DNA of 44,869 nt from an uncultured Clostridia bacterium (lineage in GTDB: Bacteria > Bacillota > Clostridia > TANB77 > CAG-508). Location: the NCBI GenBank assembly GCA_947627495.1, contig CANQWH010000004.1, forward strand, positions 1 to 44,869. Direction: 5' to 3'. The position numbers and the translations under genes are program-made. The notes below the pieces were generated by a model. The model saw nothing but the letters and a program-made list of their open reading frames with translations, did not search any database and had not been told where the DNA came from. Of this stretch, positions 24,948 through 36,088 are shown piece after piece (position 1 is the first letter of the stretch; every line of letters starts with the position of its first letter).

Positions 24948-25703
24948 TTATCTCACTAACATTTCCGCTAATTCTTTTTCTTCATTTGTGATGTCAAAAT
25001 TCTTTCCATTATTTTTTATTAATTCATGCAAATTCTCTACTGTTCTGGCTTTTTTCAATGTTTCTTCTAAAGGAATAACTTCTTTGATATATTCCTTTAT
25101 TTTATCATATTGATATTCCATATTATTAAAGTTTTGTTCTTCATAATATTTGTACCATTTATCTATGTATCCATCCATTTTTTCAACTGCTTCTATTTGA
25201 TTGCCTAAAGTTTCTTCTATATTACTTGTTATTGTATTCATTATTGTTTCTTTACCCTTCTCTATCATCACAGATACATCTCTAGTAATATATCCTTTAT
25301 GTTCTGCCCATTCAATACCTGTACTTAATAAACTTGAAATTGTATCTATTAATCCACCTTTTTTTATTGCGTCTTTTATTTGAGATATATTCTCAAAATT
25401 CCCTGTTACAATTCCTGTTAAACTTTTTCCTAAATTTGTTGCCTCCTTTATGGCAGTATCCACTGCTGCTGAAAATCCTTCTGTTAAGAGACTATCTTTT
25501 ACAGCAATAATTTCATCCTCAATAACATTTGGTAATATAGCTTTTAATCCAATATTTATACCTTTATTTATGGCTTGTCCTAATTTAGTTTCTATGAATT
25601 TTTCTTGGTCTTTTTCTAAATTTTCATTTGAAATTGAACTTGCGATTTTTAAATTTTTTTCATTAGTTAACTGTTGCAAATTCACTAAAATTTCTTCATT
25701 CAT
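24948..25703 (-). CDS. Uncharacterised 251-residue helical protein
   Basis: I do not recognise this family. The protein is predicted to be almost all helical and has no membrane segment or signal peptide. The middle (about 45-150) is rich in Gly, Ala and Ser in an amphipathic pattern (LGQAINKGINIGLKAILPNV, then GFSAAVDTAIKEATNLGKSL), and the C-terminal third has Tyr/Lys/Glu-rich helices around KWYKYYEEQNFNNMEYQYDK. The start has a strong TAGGAGGT ribosome binding site. It ends 325 bases before gyrA and borders a long gene-free T-rich stretch. No promoter stood out. Its less extreme base composition than the module at 27-31 kb suggests it belongs to the host chromosome. Confidence 0.85.
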   Translation of the reverse strand: MNEEILVNLQQLTNEKNLKIASSISNENLEKDQEKFIETKLGQAINKGINIGLKAILPNVIEDEIIAVKDSLLTEGFSAAVDTAIKEATNLGKSLTGIVTGNFENISQIKDAIKKGGLIDTISSLLSTGIEWAEHKGYITRDVSVMIEKGKETIMNTITSNIEETLGNQIEAVEKMDGYIDKWYKYYEEQNFNNMEYQYDKIKEYIKEVIPLEETLKKARTVENLHELIKNNGKNFDITNEEKELAEMLVR

Positions 25704-27357
25704 ATTTTACCTCCTATAATAATATTTTAATAATAACAGCTGTTTTATTATTAACATTTTAAATTTATAATATATATATATAATAATTTTTTTTATTTAA
25801 TTTTTATCTATTTACTTTTTTCATAATTTAAATATTTTTAATAATTTATTTTTTTAATTTATTATTTACTATTTTTAATTTTGAACTAATATTTAATTTA
25901 TTATTTTTTTATTTAATATTTATATATTTTATTATGTTTATATATTTTCTTTTGTTTTATCTATTATTTTTTATTATTATTTTTATTTCTTTTTTATTTT
26001 ATTTTTTATATTTTTCTATTTATTATATTACTTTATCTAATTTTATTTTTTCTTAAATTTTTTACTATTATTTTTATTCTATAACTTAATTTATTCATCT
26101 TATCATTTTATAAAATATTACATTTTTGTTACATTTATTTTTCTTTATGTTACACCTAAACTTGTCTCTATTTTTTTGTTTTTTTATTTCATTAGGTATA
26201 TTTTTTGTCTTTTTATAAAAAATTTTTTATAAATTTTTATACTCGGAGTTGTATATTTTTATTTTTACTTTTTCATTCTATATACCTTTAACTTTATCTA
26301 TTTTTTTATTTTACTTCTCTTCTTTTCTATGATTTCTTTGTTGTCTTTTTGATTTTTCGATGATTCTCACCTTTTTTACCTGTTCTTGCTTTTTTCTTTA
26401 GTCCGTAGTTAATTATTCTTCAAAATTTTACATTTTTCTTTTTTTTACCCTTTCATTTTTTTATTTTCTTTCTTTTACCATTTTAATTTTTTTTCTATAA
26501 TTTTCTCTGTTACTTTCATTTTATTTTTTTATCTTTTAGATACTTTTTTTCTTTTCTTTTTTATTTTCTTTTTAGACAAATTAGACAAAATTTCTTTTTT
26601 CTTTTGTTTCTTTTTTTATCAACTTCTCTTTTTTTTCTTTTATGTATCTTTTAACAAATATTACAAAAATTTTTCTTTTTGTAATATTTCTTATTGTTAA
26701 ATTTTGTATAAAAAATTTTTTTATTATTTTTTTACTTTTTCTTCCTATTAATTAAATTTTTATGTTTTTTTCTTGTTTATTTTATTATTATTTTTTTATT
26801 ATTTTCCTTATTTGTTTGTTTTTATTATTATTCTTTTATATTATTTTATTTATTATTGTTCTTTTATATTATTTTGTTGTTTGTTTTATTATTTTACTTA
26901 TTTATTTGTTATATTATTTTTTTATATTATTTTATTTGTTTGTTTATTATTATTCTTTTATGTTATTTTATTTATTTGTTTTATTTTTTTATAAATCTTT
27001 TATCTTTATTAAATTTATTTATTTTTTCTTAATTTGTTTTATATTTTTTATTTGACCTTTTTATTAATTGTATTTATTTTTCATTTTTTTATTTTTGCGT
27101 ATTTATAAATTTTAATTTTTTAGTTATATTTTTTTATTATTATTTTATACATTATTTTATCTATTATATTTTTTTATTTTCATGTTTATTTTATCTTTAA
27201 TTTTTTCATTATTTTTAATTTCTTTTTTTATTATATATAATGTATTTTATTTTATGTATTATTGAAATTTTATTTATATATAAATTTAAATTTTTTATTT
27301 ATTTTTATATTTTCATTATTGTAAAATATTACATAATTATTACATTATACTTTTCTT
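25704..27357. other. 1.65 kb T-rich, gene-free stretch
   Basis: Both G and C are scarce and, by eye, T clearly exceeds A on the plus strand. No reading frame has a ribosome binding site and ordinary composition; plus-strand frames are Phe/Leu/Ile/Tyr low-complexity and the minus strand is broken by frequent stops. Recognisable elements are a 14-bp hairpin (26656-26689), an AT palindrome near 26216-26233, and an imperfect direct repeat (26111-26143 and 27322-27355). It may be a decayed coding region, an expanded spacer, or a structural element between the gyrase genes. Confidence 0.6.
26656..26689. repeat. 14-bp hairpin AAATATTACAAAAA / TTTTTGTAATATTT
   Basis: A perfect inverted repeat with a 6-base loop inside the T-rich gene-free region. 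It could act as a terminator in either direction. Confidence 0.55.
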
Positions 27358-28494
27358 TTACACAATCTTCTTTTCTATCTTTTTATATTGTTCTCTTATT
27401 TTTTTTGTCAAAAATTTTGTATTTGTGTTTATAAAAAAATTATAATTTTTGTCATATTGTATTTTACCTATAATTTTAAAATCTGAAAACATAACATCTA
27501 AAATTTCTTCTTTTATTGATGTAATTTCATATTTATTATATACAATTTTTATGTTGTCTTTTCGATTATTTGTTACTTTCATTAGTTTTACTAAAATATC
27601 TTTTGCATCTTTTATCCCTAGTAGATTTGCCTCCACTAATAATATAATTTCATTAGATTTTTTGATAAATTCTTCATTTTCTTCTATATTTTCTATATCA
27701 AAAAATATATAATCATATTTACTCATTTCTTTTGAAATTTTTTCATCCAATTCTTCATAAAAACTTTCTTTTTTTATTTCCTTTGAGACAATCATTACAT
27801 CTATATTATTTTTCCATTTAATAATTTTTTCATTCTTACTTTTCTTTTTTCCAATTAGAATTGGTATATCATTTTTTTCAATGTTACAATTTAATATCAA
27901 AATTTTTTTATTTTTTATTATCAAACTTAATATTAATATAAAAATTGTTTTTCCAACTTTAGGTGCTCCTATTATTGATATGATTTTTTTATTATTTATT
28001 CTGTTTTTTTGTTTATTTATTTTTTCTTTTATTTTTAATATTTTATTTTTTATTTTTTCGTTATTAATTATTTTCTTTTTATTTTCTTTCAATATTATTT
28101 TTTCTAATTTTTCTATTTTATTATTTATTTTGTTTTTATTTTCAATTTCATTTATTTTTAATATTATTTCATCGAATGTTATTTTATTATTATAAAAAAT
28201 ATATTTTATTCCTTTTGAAATTATAAATTCACTTAATTTATTATCTTCCTTTTCTAATATTATCATTATTTCTAAATTAGGATTTTTATATTTTATTATA
28301 TTTATAAATTCATATATATTTAATTCACCTGGCAAAATACTACTTAAAATTAATAAATTAATATTATTATTTTTTTCTAATATTTCTATAACTGCCTCTT
28401 TATATTGTATATCTGTTCCTAATATATCTGAATCTATTTTTTCTTTTATTTTTTTACAATTTTCTTCGTTTCCTAATGCTGTTATAATATTCAT
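27358..28494 (-). CDS. MinD/ParA-like ATPase with receiver-like N-terminus (TadZ/CpaE-like)
   Basis: A 378-residue protein with three parts. Residues 1-115 look like a CheY/receiver fold without clear phosphorylation residues (INLLILSSILPG, then IMIILEKED). A very Lys/Asn/Ile-rich coiled linker spans 115-168. Residues 170-378 form a MinD/ParA-type ATPase with Walker A GAPKVGKT (176-183), YDYIFFDIEN as Walker B, and VYNKYE near the end. This order is that of TadZ/CpaE, which positions secretion or pilus machines. It is 117 bases downstream of the VirB4-like gene and has a good AAGGAG site. Composition is even lower in GC than neighbours. Function is inferred from architecture. Confidence 0.7.
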   Translation of the reverse strand: MNIITALGNEENCKKIKEKIDSDILGTDIQYKEAVIEILEKNNNINLLILSSILPGELNIYEFINIIKYKNPNLEIMIILEKEDNKLSEFIISKGIKYIFYNNKITFDEIILKINEIENKNKINNKIEKLEKIILKENKKKIINNEKIKNKILKIKEKINKQKNRINNKKIISIIGAPKVGKTIFILILSLIIKNKKILILNCNIEKNDIPILIGKKKSKNEKIIKWKNNIDVMIVSKEIKKESFYEELDEKISKEMSKYDYIFFDIENIEENEEFIKKSNEIILLVEANLLGIKDAKDILVKLMKVTNNRKDNIKIVYNKYEITSIKEEILDVMFSDFKIIGKIQYDKNYNFFINTNTKFLTKKIREQYKKIEKKIV

Positions 28495-28611
28495 TTTTTC
28501 TCCTTTTATTTTTAAAACAATAATTTAATTATATTATTTAATTAATTTTATTAAATTTAATTATTTATTTATTATAAATTTTTATTAATAAAAACAAATG
28601 TTTTATACGCT

Positions 28612-30393
28612 TTATTTTATAATCTTCTTTTCGAATTCTGCACATTCTATTTTTGTTAATATATGTTCATCTCCAGCAAAGACTAAACATTCTCCTCTTT
28701 TTAAAGATCTAATTTCTATTTTTTCTTTTTCTGATAATTTCGTATATTCATTTAATATTGATATATTTTCTTCTTCTAAAGAAAAAAATACTTTATTACT
28801 AGAATTATTAATTATGCTTTTTCCATATATGCCATTTTCTAAACTAAATAAATCTGATACATCTTGCGTTATAGCTATACTACTTCCTCCAAATTTTCTT
28901 ATTGTTTTGAATATTTTATATATAAAGCTTGCTACATCTTTATTTGAAGTTATACCAATAAGTCTCCATACTTCATCTAAATATATCGCTTTCTTTATTT
29001 TTCTATCTTTTTTTATACGATCCCAAAAATAATCAATAAATAAATACATAGCATATTTTAAGTTTTCTTCTCCTAATTCATAAATATCTGCTATTATTAA
29101 ATCATTATTTAACTCAATATTAGAATAATTATTAAAAAAATTCAATGAACCTTTAACAAATGGAATTAATTTTGTTTGCATTTTCTTTGTTCTTTCATCT
29201 TTTCCTAAAATATTATATAAATCTTCTAATAAAGGCATATCCCTACTTTCTTTAAATATTGGTTTAATATTTATTTTATTTTCATCATTTTTATATAATG
29301 TCCTATCATCAAAGGTTATTCCTTTTTCTTTATAACATTCTATTATTTTTTCTTCTAATATTGCTTTTTCTTCTTCATCTAATGTTCCAAATATTAAATT
29401 AAAGAAACCAATTAGTCTACTTATTTTAGTTGCTAAATAACCTTTTTCATCTTCAATCGATTCTTCCCTAATATCAAATACGTTTAAAAATGTATTTGCT
29501 GAGGCTCCTATTTTTATAATTGTTCCATTTAATTCTTTTGCAATATTTCCATATTCTCTATCTGGATCGATTACATATTGTTCTATACCAAATAATTTAT
29601 ATCTAATTATTTGTAATTTTGTAAAAAATGATTTACCCGAACCACTTGTTCCAAAAATGCACATATTTGCATTTTTATATTTACTTTCATTATATCTATC
29701 TATAAAAACTAATGATTCATTATAAATATTTGTTCCATAAAATATACCCTCCTCATCAAATATTGCTGATGATATAAATGGATAAGTACATATTAGACCT
29801 GATGTTAAAATATTTCTTTTTGCTGCCGGTTTTAAATCTTCATGATTTATCATAAATGGCATTGTAGATAAAAGCATTTGTTCTTGCCTAAATGTTGATC
29901 TTCTTGTTTGCATTCCCGTGCTTTCTAATATTCCTTCTATTTTATTTAATAAAAATTCTAATTCCTTTTCATTGTTTGAAAAAATATTTAAATAAATATA
30001 TAAAAAATAAATATCTTCATTATTTACTTGAATTTCTTTTCTTATATATTTTGCATCATTATATGTAAATGCAGCTAAGTCTACTTCTGTTGCATTTGTT
30101 TTGCCATCTTTTAAATCAACTCCAACATTTGCTATATGATATGTTAAATTTCTTATTGTTTTATATGAATCTTGCTTTTCATAAAATATAGAAATATCCA
30201 TATTTATGTTTGTATCAATTATTTTTTTTAGTATTAATTCTGTATTTTCTCTATTATAATTAACTATAATTATTCCAGAATTATATATATTATCTATTTC
30301 TATATATTTCGGATTTTTTGTATTTATATATGCTGGAGATATTTCATCTTTTTTTGTAAATATTCCTTCTATTTTTTTTATATTTTTCTTCAT
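28612..30393 (-). CDS. VirB4/TraE-like type IV secretion ATPase
   Basis: A 593-residue VirB4-family motor, which powers DNA or protein transfer, or assembly, in type IV secretion systems. Residues 1-200 are the later part of the VirB4 N-terminal domain (MQTRRSTFRQEQMLLSTMPF at about 161-180). The ATPase has Walker A GTSGSGKS (248-255), the VIDPDREYGN motif, Walker B in AIYLDEVWRL, and ITQDVSDLF, all intact. The usual first 150-200 residues are absent but a separate small gene encoding a matching segment lies just upstream, overlapping by four bases (ATGA). No relaxase, coupling protein, integrase or lytic transglycosylase is nearby, so it is not a complete conjugative element. Confidence 0.88.
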   Translation of the reverse strand: MKKNIKKIEGIFTKKDEISPAYINTKNPKYIEIDNIYNSGIIIVNYNRENTELILKKIIDTNINMDISIFYEKQDSYKTIRNLTYHIANVGVDLKDGKTNATEVDLAAFTYNDAKYIRKEIQVNNEDIYFLYIYLNIFSNNEKELEFLLNKIEGILESTGMQTRRSTFRQEQMLLSTMPFMINHEDLKPAAKRNILTSGLICTYPFISSAIFDEEGIFYGTNIYNESLVFIDRYNESKYKNANMCIFGTSGSGKSFFTKLQIIRYKLFGIEQYVIDPDREYGNIAKELNGTIIKIGASANTFLNVFDIREESIEDEKGYLATKISRLIGFFNLIFGTLDEEEKAILEEKIIECYKEKGITFDDRTLYKNDENKINIKPIFKESRDMPLLEDLYNILGKDERTKKMQTKLIPFVKGSLNFFNNYSNIELNNDLIIADIYELGEENLKYAMYLFIDYFWDRIKKDRKIKKAIYLDEVWRLIGITSNKDVASFIYKIFKTIRKFGGSSIAITQDVSDLFSLENGIYGKSIINNSSNKVFFSLEEENISILNEYTKLSEKEKIEIRSLKRGECLVFAGDEHILTKIECAEFEKKIIK

Positions 30394-30968
30394 ATTATAT
30401 TTAATTCTTTTCTTGAATTTAAAAAAGAATTTATTATTTTTTCCACCTCCTGTTTAGTTTCATACTGAATTACTAAATTTCCACATCGTGATAAGCTTTC
30501 TTTTATTTTAAAATATTTTTCATTTAATTTATCACAATTAATTTTTTCTATTTCTTCATTTATTTTTTGTTTTTTATTTTCTGGAATTTCTTTTATTAGA
30601 ATATAAAAGTTTTTAGATGATGATTTTCGTTTTTGATTTATTTCTTGAATAAATTGAATATATTTTTTAGAAATATTTTGTATATTTTCTTTTTGATTTA
30701 AACAATTATTTTCTATTTTTAAAATATGTCTTGATAAATCTTCTTTATTACTTTGAATTAAAATTTGAATATCAAAATTACAAGTTTTTAAAAATACTTT
30801 ATACGAATTTAATATAGTTTCTTTTTCTAAATTTGATTTTAAATTAAAATTAATTGGAGAAATTTTTAAAATTTTTACATAAGAATTATTTTTTAATTTT
30901 ATAGTTCCATTTTCCAGGATTTTTTCAAATGGAAGCCAATTTTGAACTGTTTTATATTTTTTTATCAA
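30390..30968 (-). CDS. Probable detached N-terminal partner of VirB4
   Basis: A 192-residue protein starting at TTG 30968 with a good AAGGAG site. It opens with TVQNWLPFEKILENGTIKLK and NNSYVKILKISPINFNLKS, a segment resembling the beta-rich beginning of VirB4/TraC proteins, followed by helices (ILNSYKVFLKTCNFDIQILI). Together with the downstream gene it would make a protein of VirB4 size (192 + 593 residues). The stop overlaps the next start by four bases, implying translational coupling. It has no membrane helix. The assignment is by resemblance and context; it could be a separate cytoplasmic assembly factor. Confidence 0.6.
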   Translation of the reverse strand: MIKKYKTVQNWLPFEKILENGTIKLKNNSYVKILKISPINFNLKSNLEKETILNSYKVFLKTCNFDIQILIQSNKEDLSRHILKIENNCLNQKENIQNISKKYIQFIQEINQKRKSSSKNFYILIKEIPENKKQKINEEIEKINCDKLNEKYFKIKESLSRCGNLVIQYETKQEVEKIINSFLNSRKELNII

Positions 30969-31359
30969 TTTTTACTCCTTTCTTTAAATAAGATAAATTT
31001 TTTTATGCTATTAAATAAATATGAAAATAATAACATTTCACACTACATCAATATTAATTTTTTTTATTTTTGAAATATTTAAAACATTTTTAAAATATAA
31101 TTAAGCGTTTTTTATTAAATAATATTTTTCTTTAACAAATTTACTAATTAAAATATTTTTTTGGATTTTCATAGAAATTAAATTTTTAGATTTAAAATTA
31201 AAAATTTAAATTTTATAATAGAGATTTATTAATTATTTATATTTATACCATACTTTTTTATATTTTGCAATACTATTTTTTTATTTTTTTAATTTCTAAA
31301 ATTTACCTGTATATATTTTTTTGATTTATCCATAATAATAGCATAAGGTTTGTATTGAT
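30969..31359. other. AT-rich intergenic stretch upstream of the VirB4-like operon
   Basis: About 390 bases with very little G or C. I see short A-tract/T-tract runs but no reading frame, no clear promoter and no stable hairpin. The promoter of the minus-strand VirB4-like operon should lie here, yet no good -35/-10 pair stands out. Confidence 0.4.
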
Positions 31360-31767
31360 TGAACTAAGAGCTATATAAGGTCTCTTAAGGTTTTATATGG
31401 TTCGAGCTAAGATGTTTTATAGCTATTTTGTTGGTTATAATGTGTCGGAGCTGAAAGTTATAATATTTATGTGTAAGCTATATTTTGTTTTTTCTTTGTT
31501 TATATAGTTGAAATGTAGATATTATAGCCTAGTTAAGACTATATTAATATCTAAATTTGTTATCTACCTTAGGGATTGCTTTTATTCCCTCTGGGAGGAA
31601 TGTGGTCTCTTTTGATGTTCTTGTAGTCGAGCGAATGATTAAAATAAGTGGCTGATTGTTTGCTTATATAGCAATATATATCAGATGAGAAAGTTATTTA
31701 TTTTGGTTTTAGCTGAAGATTGATATGAGCTTTGTCGATAATAGCTCGGGGTAATTCCGAGCTATTA
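31360..31767 (+). ncRNA. Candidate large structured RNA, about 0.4 kb
   Basis: Between the VirB4-like operon and gyrB, base composition changes abruptly to much higher G and C than either flank, with no reading frame. Several local stems are visible: TAGATATTA..TAG / CTA..TTAATATCTA (about 31516-31553), AGGGA / TCCCT (31570-31590), TTGCT / AGCAA (31659-31673), and a strong final hairpin TAATAGCTCGG / CCGAGCTATTA (31739-31767) followed by GATTTTATT, a terminator on the plus strand. The 5' end is uncertain; weak promoter candidates lie at 31321-31349 and 31350-31379. I recognise no known class (not RNase P, tmRNA, 6S or a group II intron). Confidence 0.45.
31739..31767 (+). terminator. Terminator at the end of the candidate large RNA
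   Basis: An 11-bp GC-containing stem with a 7-base loop, then a T-rich tail on the plus strand. It lies 27 bases past the gyrB stop and may also slow transcription from that side, although the minus strand has no T-run after it. Confidence 0.7.
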
Positions 31768-31793
31768 GATTTTATTATTAACTTATAATTATT

Positions 31794-33707
<1,914 letters not shown>

Positions 33708-33759
33708 TTATTTATCAATCCTTTCTCGAATACTTTTTACTCTTTTGCTTTATATTTAT

Positions 33760-34827
33760 TTATAATTTTTCTATTTTAGCATTATCAACTTTATACAAAT
33801 TATACACCATATTGTCAAGACTTATTTTTTCTGTACATGTAATTATTACTTGATTATTTTTTATATTATTTATAAATCCATTTATTCTTTTTTTATCTAA
33901 TTCAGACATAAAATCATCTAATAATATTACTGGATAATCTTCTATTTCATCATACACAACTTCTGCTTCTGCTAGTTTTAGTGAAATTATACTTGACCTT
34001 TGCTGACCTTGAGATCCATATATTCCTACATTTTTATTATTTATATAAATTTCAAAATCATCTCTATGTATTCCAACAGATGTATGACCTTTTTTTATAT
34101 CTAATTCTATATTTTCTTTTAATTTTTTTAAATAATTTTCTTTATTTATATTAAATTTATATTTTATTTCAATATTTTCTTTATTTTCTGTTGTTTTTAA
34201 ATGAATTTCTTTTATTTTATTATTTATTTTTTCAATAAATTCTTTCCTATATTCATATATTTTTAAGCCTAACTTTACTAACTGTTCATCCCAAATTTCT
34301 AGATTTTTTTTTGATTTATTTTCATATTTTATTTGTTTTAAATAATTATTTCTTTGTTCTAGTGTTTTATTATATTGAGACATTAAATGTATATAAATTG
34401 GTCTTAATTGACTAATCATAATATTTAAAAATTTTCTTCTTCTTATAGGTTCACTTCTTAATATTTCAATATCTTCTGGAGAAAATAAAACAACATTTAT
34501 TTTTCCAACTATTTCACTTGTTTTTTTTATAGGAATTTCATTAATATAAAATAATTTTTTATTGGATAATTCTAAATTAATTTTTTCATTTCTATTATTT
34601 TTTACAAAATTAATTTCTACTTTTGAAAATTCTTTATTTTCTTTTATTAATTCATTATCTTTATTTGTTCTAAATGATTTTCCTAATGCACTTATAAATA
34701 TGGCTTCTAAAATATTAGTTTTTCCTTGTGCATTATCTCCAAAAATAATATTTATTTTTTCATTTAAATTTATTTTTTCTAAATCATAATTTCTAAAGTT
34801 TTCTAATTTAATTTCTTTTATGTACAT
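33760..34827 (-). CDS. recF: DNA replication and repair protein RecF
   Basis: SMC-like ATPase that helps load RecA at gaps. In 355 residues: Walker A GDNAQGKTN (30-38), the IVLFSPEDIEILRSEP-type motif in the middle, the signature YGSQGQQRSS and Walker B VILLDDFMSELD. Gene order dnaN-recF-gyrB is conserved. The small S4-domain gene (yaaA) often found between dnaN and recF is missing: the gap is 46 bases. Confidence 0.97.
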   Translation of the reverse strand: MYIKEIKLENFRNYDLEKINLNEKINIIFGDNAQGKTNILEAIFISALGKSFRTNKDNELIKENKEFSKVEINFVKNNRNEKINLELSNKKLFYINEIPIKKTSEIVGKINVVLFSPEDIEILRSEPIRRRKFLNIMISQLRPIYIHLMSQYNKTLEQRNNYLKQIKYENKSKKNLEIWDEQLVKLGLKIYEYRKEFIEKINNKIKEIHLKTTENKENIEIKYKFNINKENYLKKLKENIELDIKKGHTSVGIHRDDFEIYINNKNVGIYGSQGQQRSSIISLKLAEAEVVYDEIEDYPVILLDDFMSELDKKRINGFINNIKNNQVIITCTEKISLDNMVYNLYKVDNAKIEKL

Positions 34828-34873
34828 TTTTTTCCTTTATATATTAATTATTATAAATTTTAATAATTTGTTA

Positions 34874-35992
34874 TTATTTCAATCTTACTGGTAATATCAT
34901 ATATATATATTCATTTTCTAATTTTTCTATTGGTTTTATTATGCAAGGAGAAATATTGCTTCCAAATTCTATATATATTTCTTCATCTTCTATTGCTTTT
35001 AATGCATCTAAAAAATATTTTGGATTTACTCCTATTTCTAAATTTTGACCTTCTGTTTCCAAATACATTTCTTCTTTTGCATCTCCTGTTTGATTTGTAC
35101 AAGATAAAGTTATTTTTCCAATATCAATATTTATTTTTACAGGATATTTTTTTTCTTTTTCCATACTTGATGATGAAATTAAACTTACTCTTTCCAAACA
35201 TCCTTGTAATAAATTTTTATTTACTTTTATTCTTGTTTCCCAATTGCCAGGTATTACACTTTCATAGTTTAAAAATTCTCCATCTAATAATCTTGTGACT
35301 ATTTTACAATTTTCCATTTCAAAAATTCCCTGGTTTTTAGCAATTCCAATCCTTATACTTTCAAAAGAATCTGTTAATATTTTATTAACTTCATTTAAAG
35401 TTTTTCCCGGAATAACTGCTTTAAAATTATCTGTTTCTTTCAATAAAGCTTTGCTTACCCATCCCATTCTAAAACCATCAATTGCTACTATATTTAATTT
35501 GTTATTTTTTGTTTCAAATAAACATCCTGTAAATATTGGTCTATTTTCTTCATTACTTACTGCAAAAATAGTTTTCTTTATCATATTTCTTAATACAATC
35601 TGTTCTGTTTCTAAAGAATTTTCTACATCTATTTTTGGCAATTCTGGAAATTCTTCAGGATTCATTGTTGATAATTTATACAAAGAACCCTCACATTCAA
35701 TAACTAATAATTTATTTTCAGTAACTGTTAATTTTATTTCAGCATCTGGTAATCTTCTTATTATTTCACTAAACATTGTAGCATTTACTACAGTGTTTCC
35801 TTCTTCTTCTATTTCTGCTTCTATTATATATTCTATTCCTAATTCTAAATCATAAGTTGTTAATTTTAGTTCATTATTATTAGTCTGCATATATATACCT
35901 TCTAATACAGGCATTGTTGTTCTTGTAGGTACTCCTCTTACTACTGCATTAATAGCTTTTAATAATTTTTCTTTTTCACATATAATTTTCAT
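34874..35992 (-). CDS. dnaN: DNA polymerase III beta subunit (sliding clamp)
   Basis: Ring-shaped clamp that tethers the replicative polymerase to DNA. From ATG 35992 it has 372 residues and starts MKIICEKEKLLKAINAV, as is usual; the C-terminal YIYMILPVRL tail is the standard clamp end. An upstream in-frame TTG at 36031 would add 13 residues but lacks a ribosome binding site, whereas ATG 35992 follows GAAAGGA. It lies just left of the DnaA-box cluster. Confidence 0.97.
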   Translation of the reverse strand: MKIICEKEKLLKAINAVVRGVPTRTTMPVLEGIYMQTNNNELKLTTYDLELGIEYIIEAEIEEEGNTVVNATMFSEIIRRLPDAEIKLTVTENKLLVIECEGSLYKLSTMNPEEFPELPKIDVENSLETEQIVLRNMIKKTIFAVSNEENRPIFTGCLFETKNNKLNIVAIDGFRMGWVSKALLKETDNFKAVIPGKTLNEVNKILTDSFESIRIGIAKNQGIFEMENCKIVTRLLDGEFLNYESVIPGNWETRIKVNKNLLQGCLERVSLISSSSMEKEKKYPVKINIDIGKITLSCTNQTGDAKEEMYLETEGQNLEIGVNPKYFLDALKAIEDEEIYIEFGSNISPCIIKPIEKLENEYIYMILPVRLK

Positions 35993-36088
35993 TTTATATA
36001 ATGTCCTTTCTGCATAAAAATTTTTTTTCAAGGCTCTTTTGTTTTTTATATATAAATAAATATATTTAGTAATAGTATTAGTAGGTCC

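Noticed and set aside
26762..27055. A 97-codon plus-strand frame of almost only Phe, Leu, Ile and Tyr, as if a membrane protein
   Set aside because: It lies in T-rich low-complexity DNA, has no ribosome binding site, and overlaps a second frame of the same kind; the composition alone creates it.
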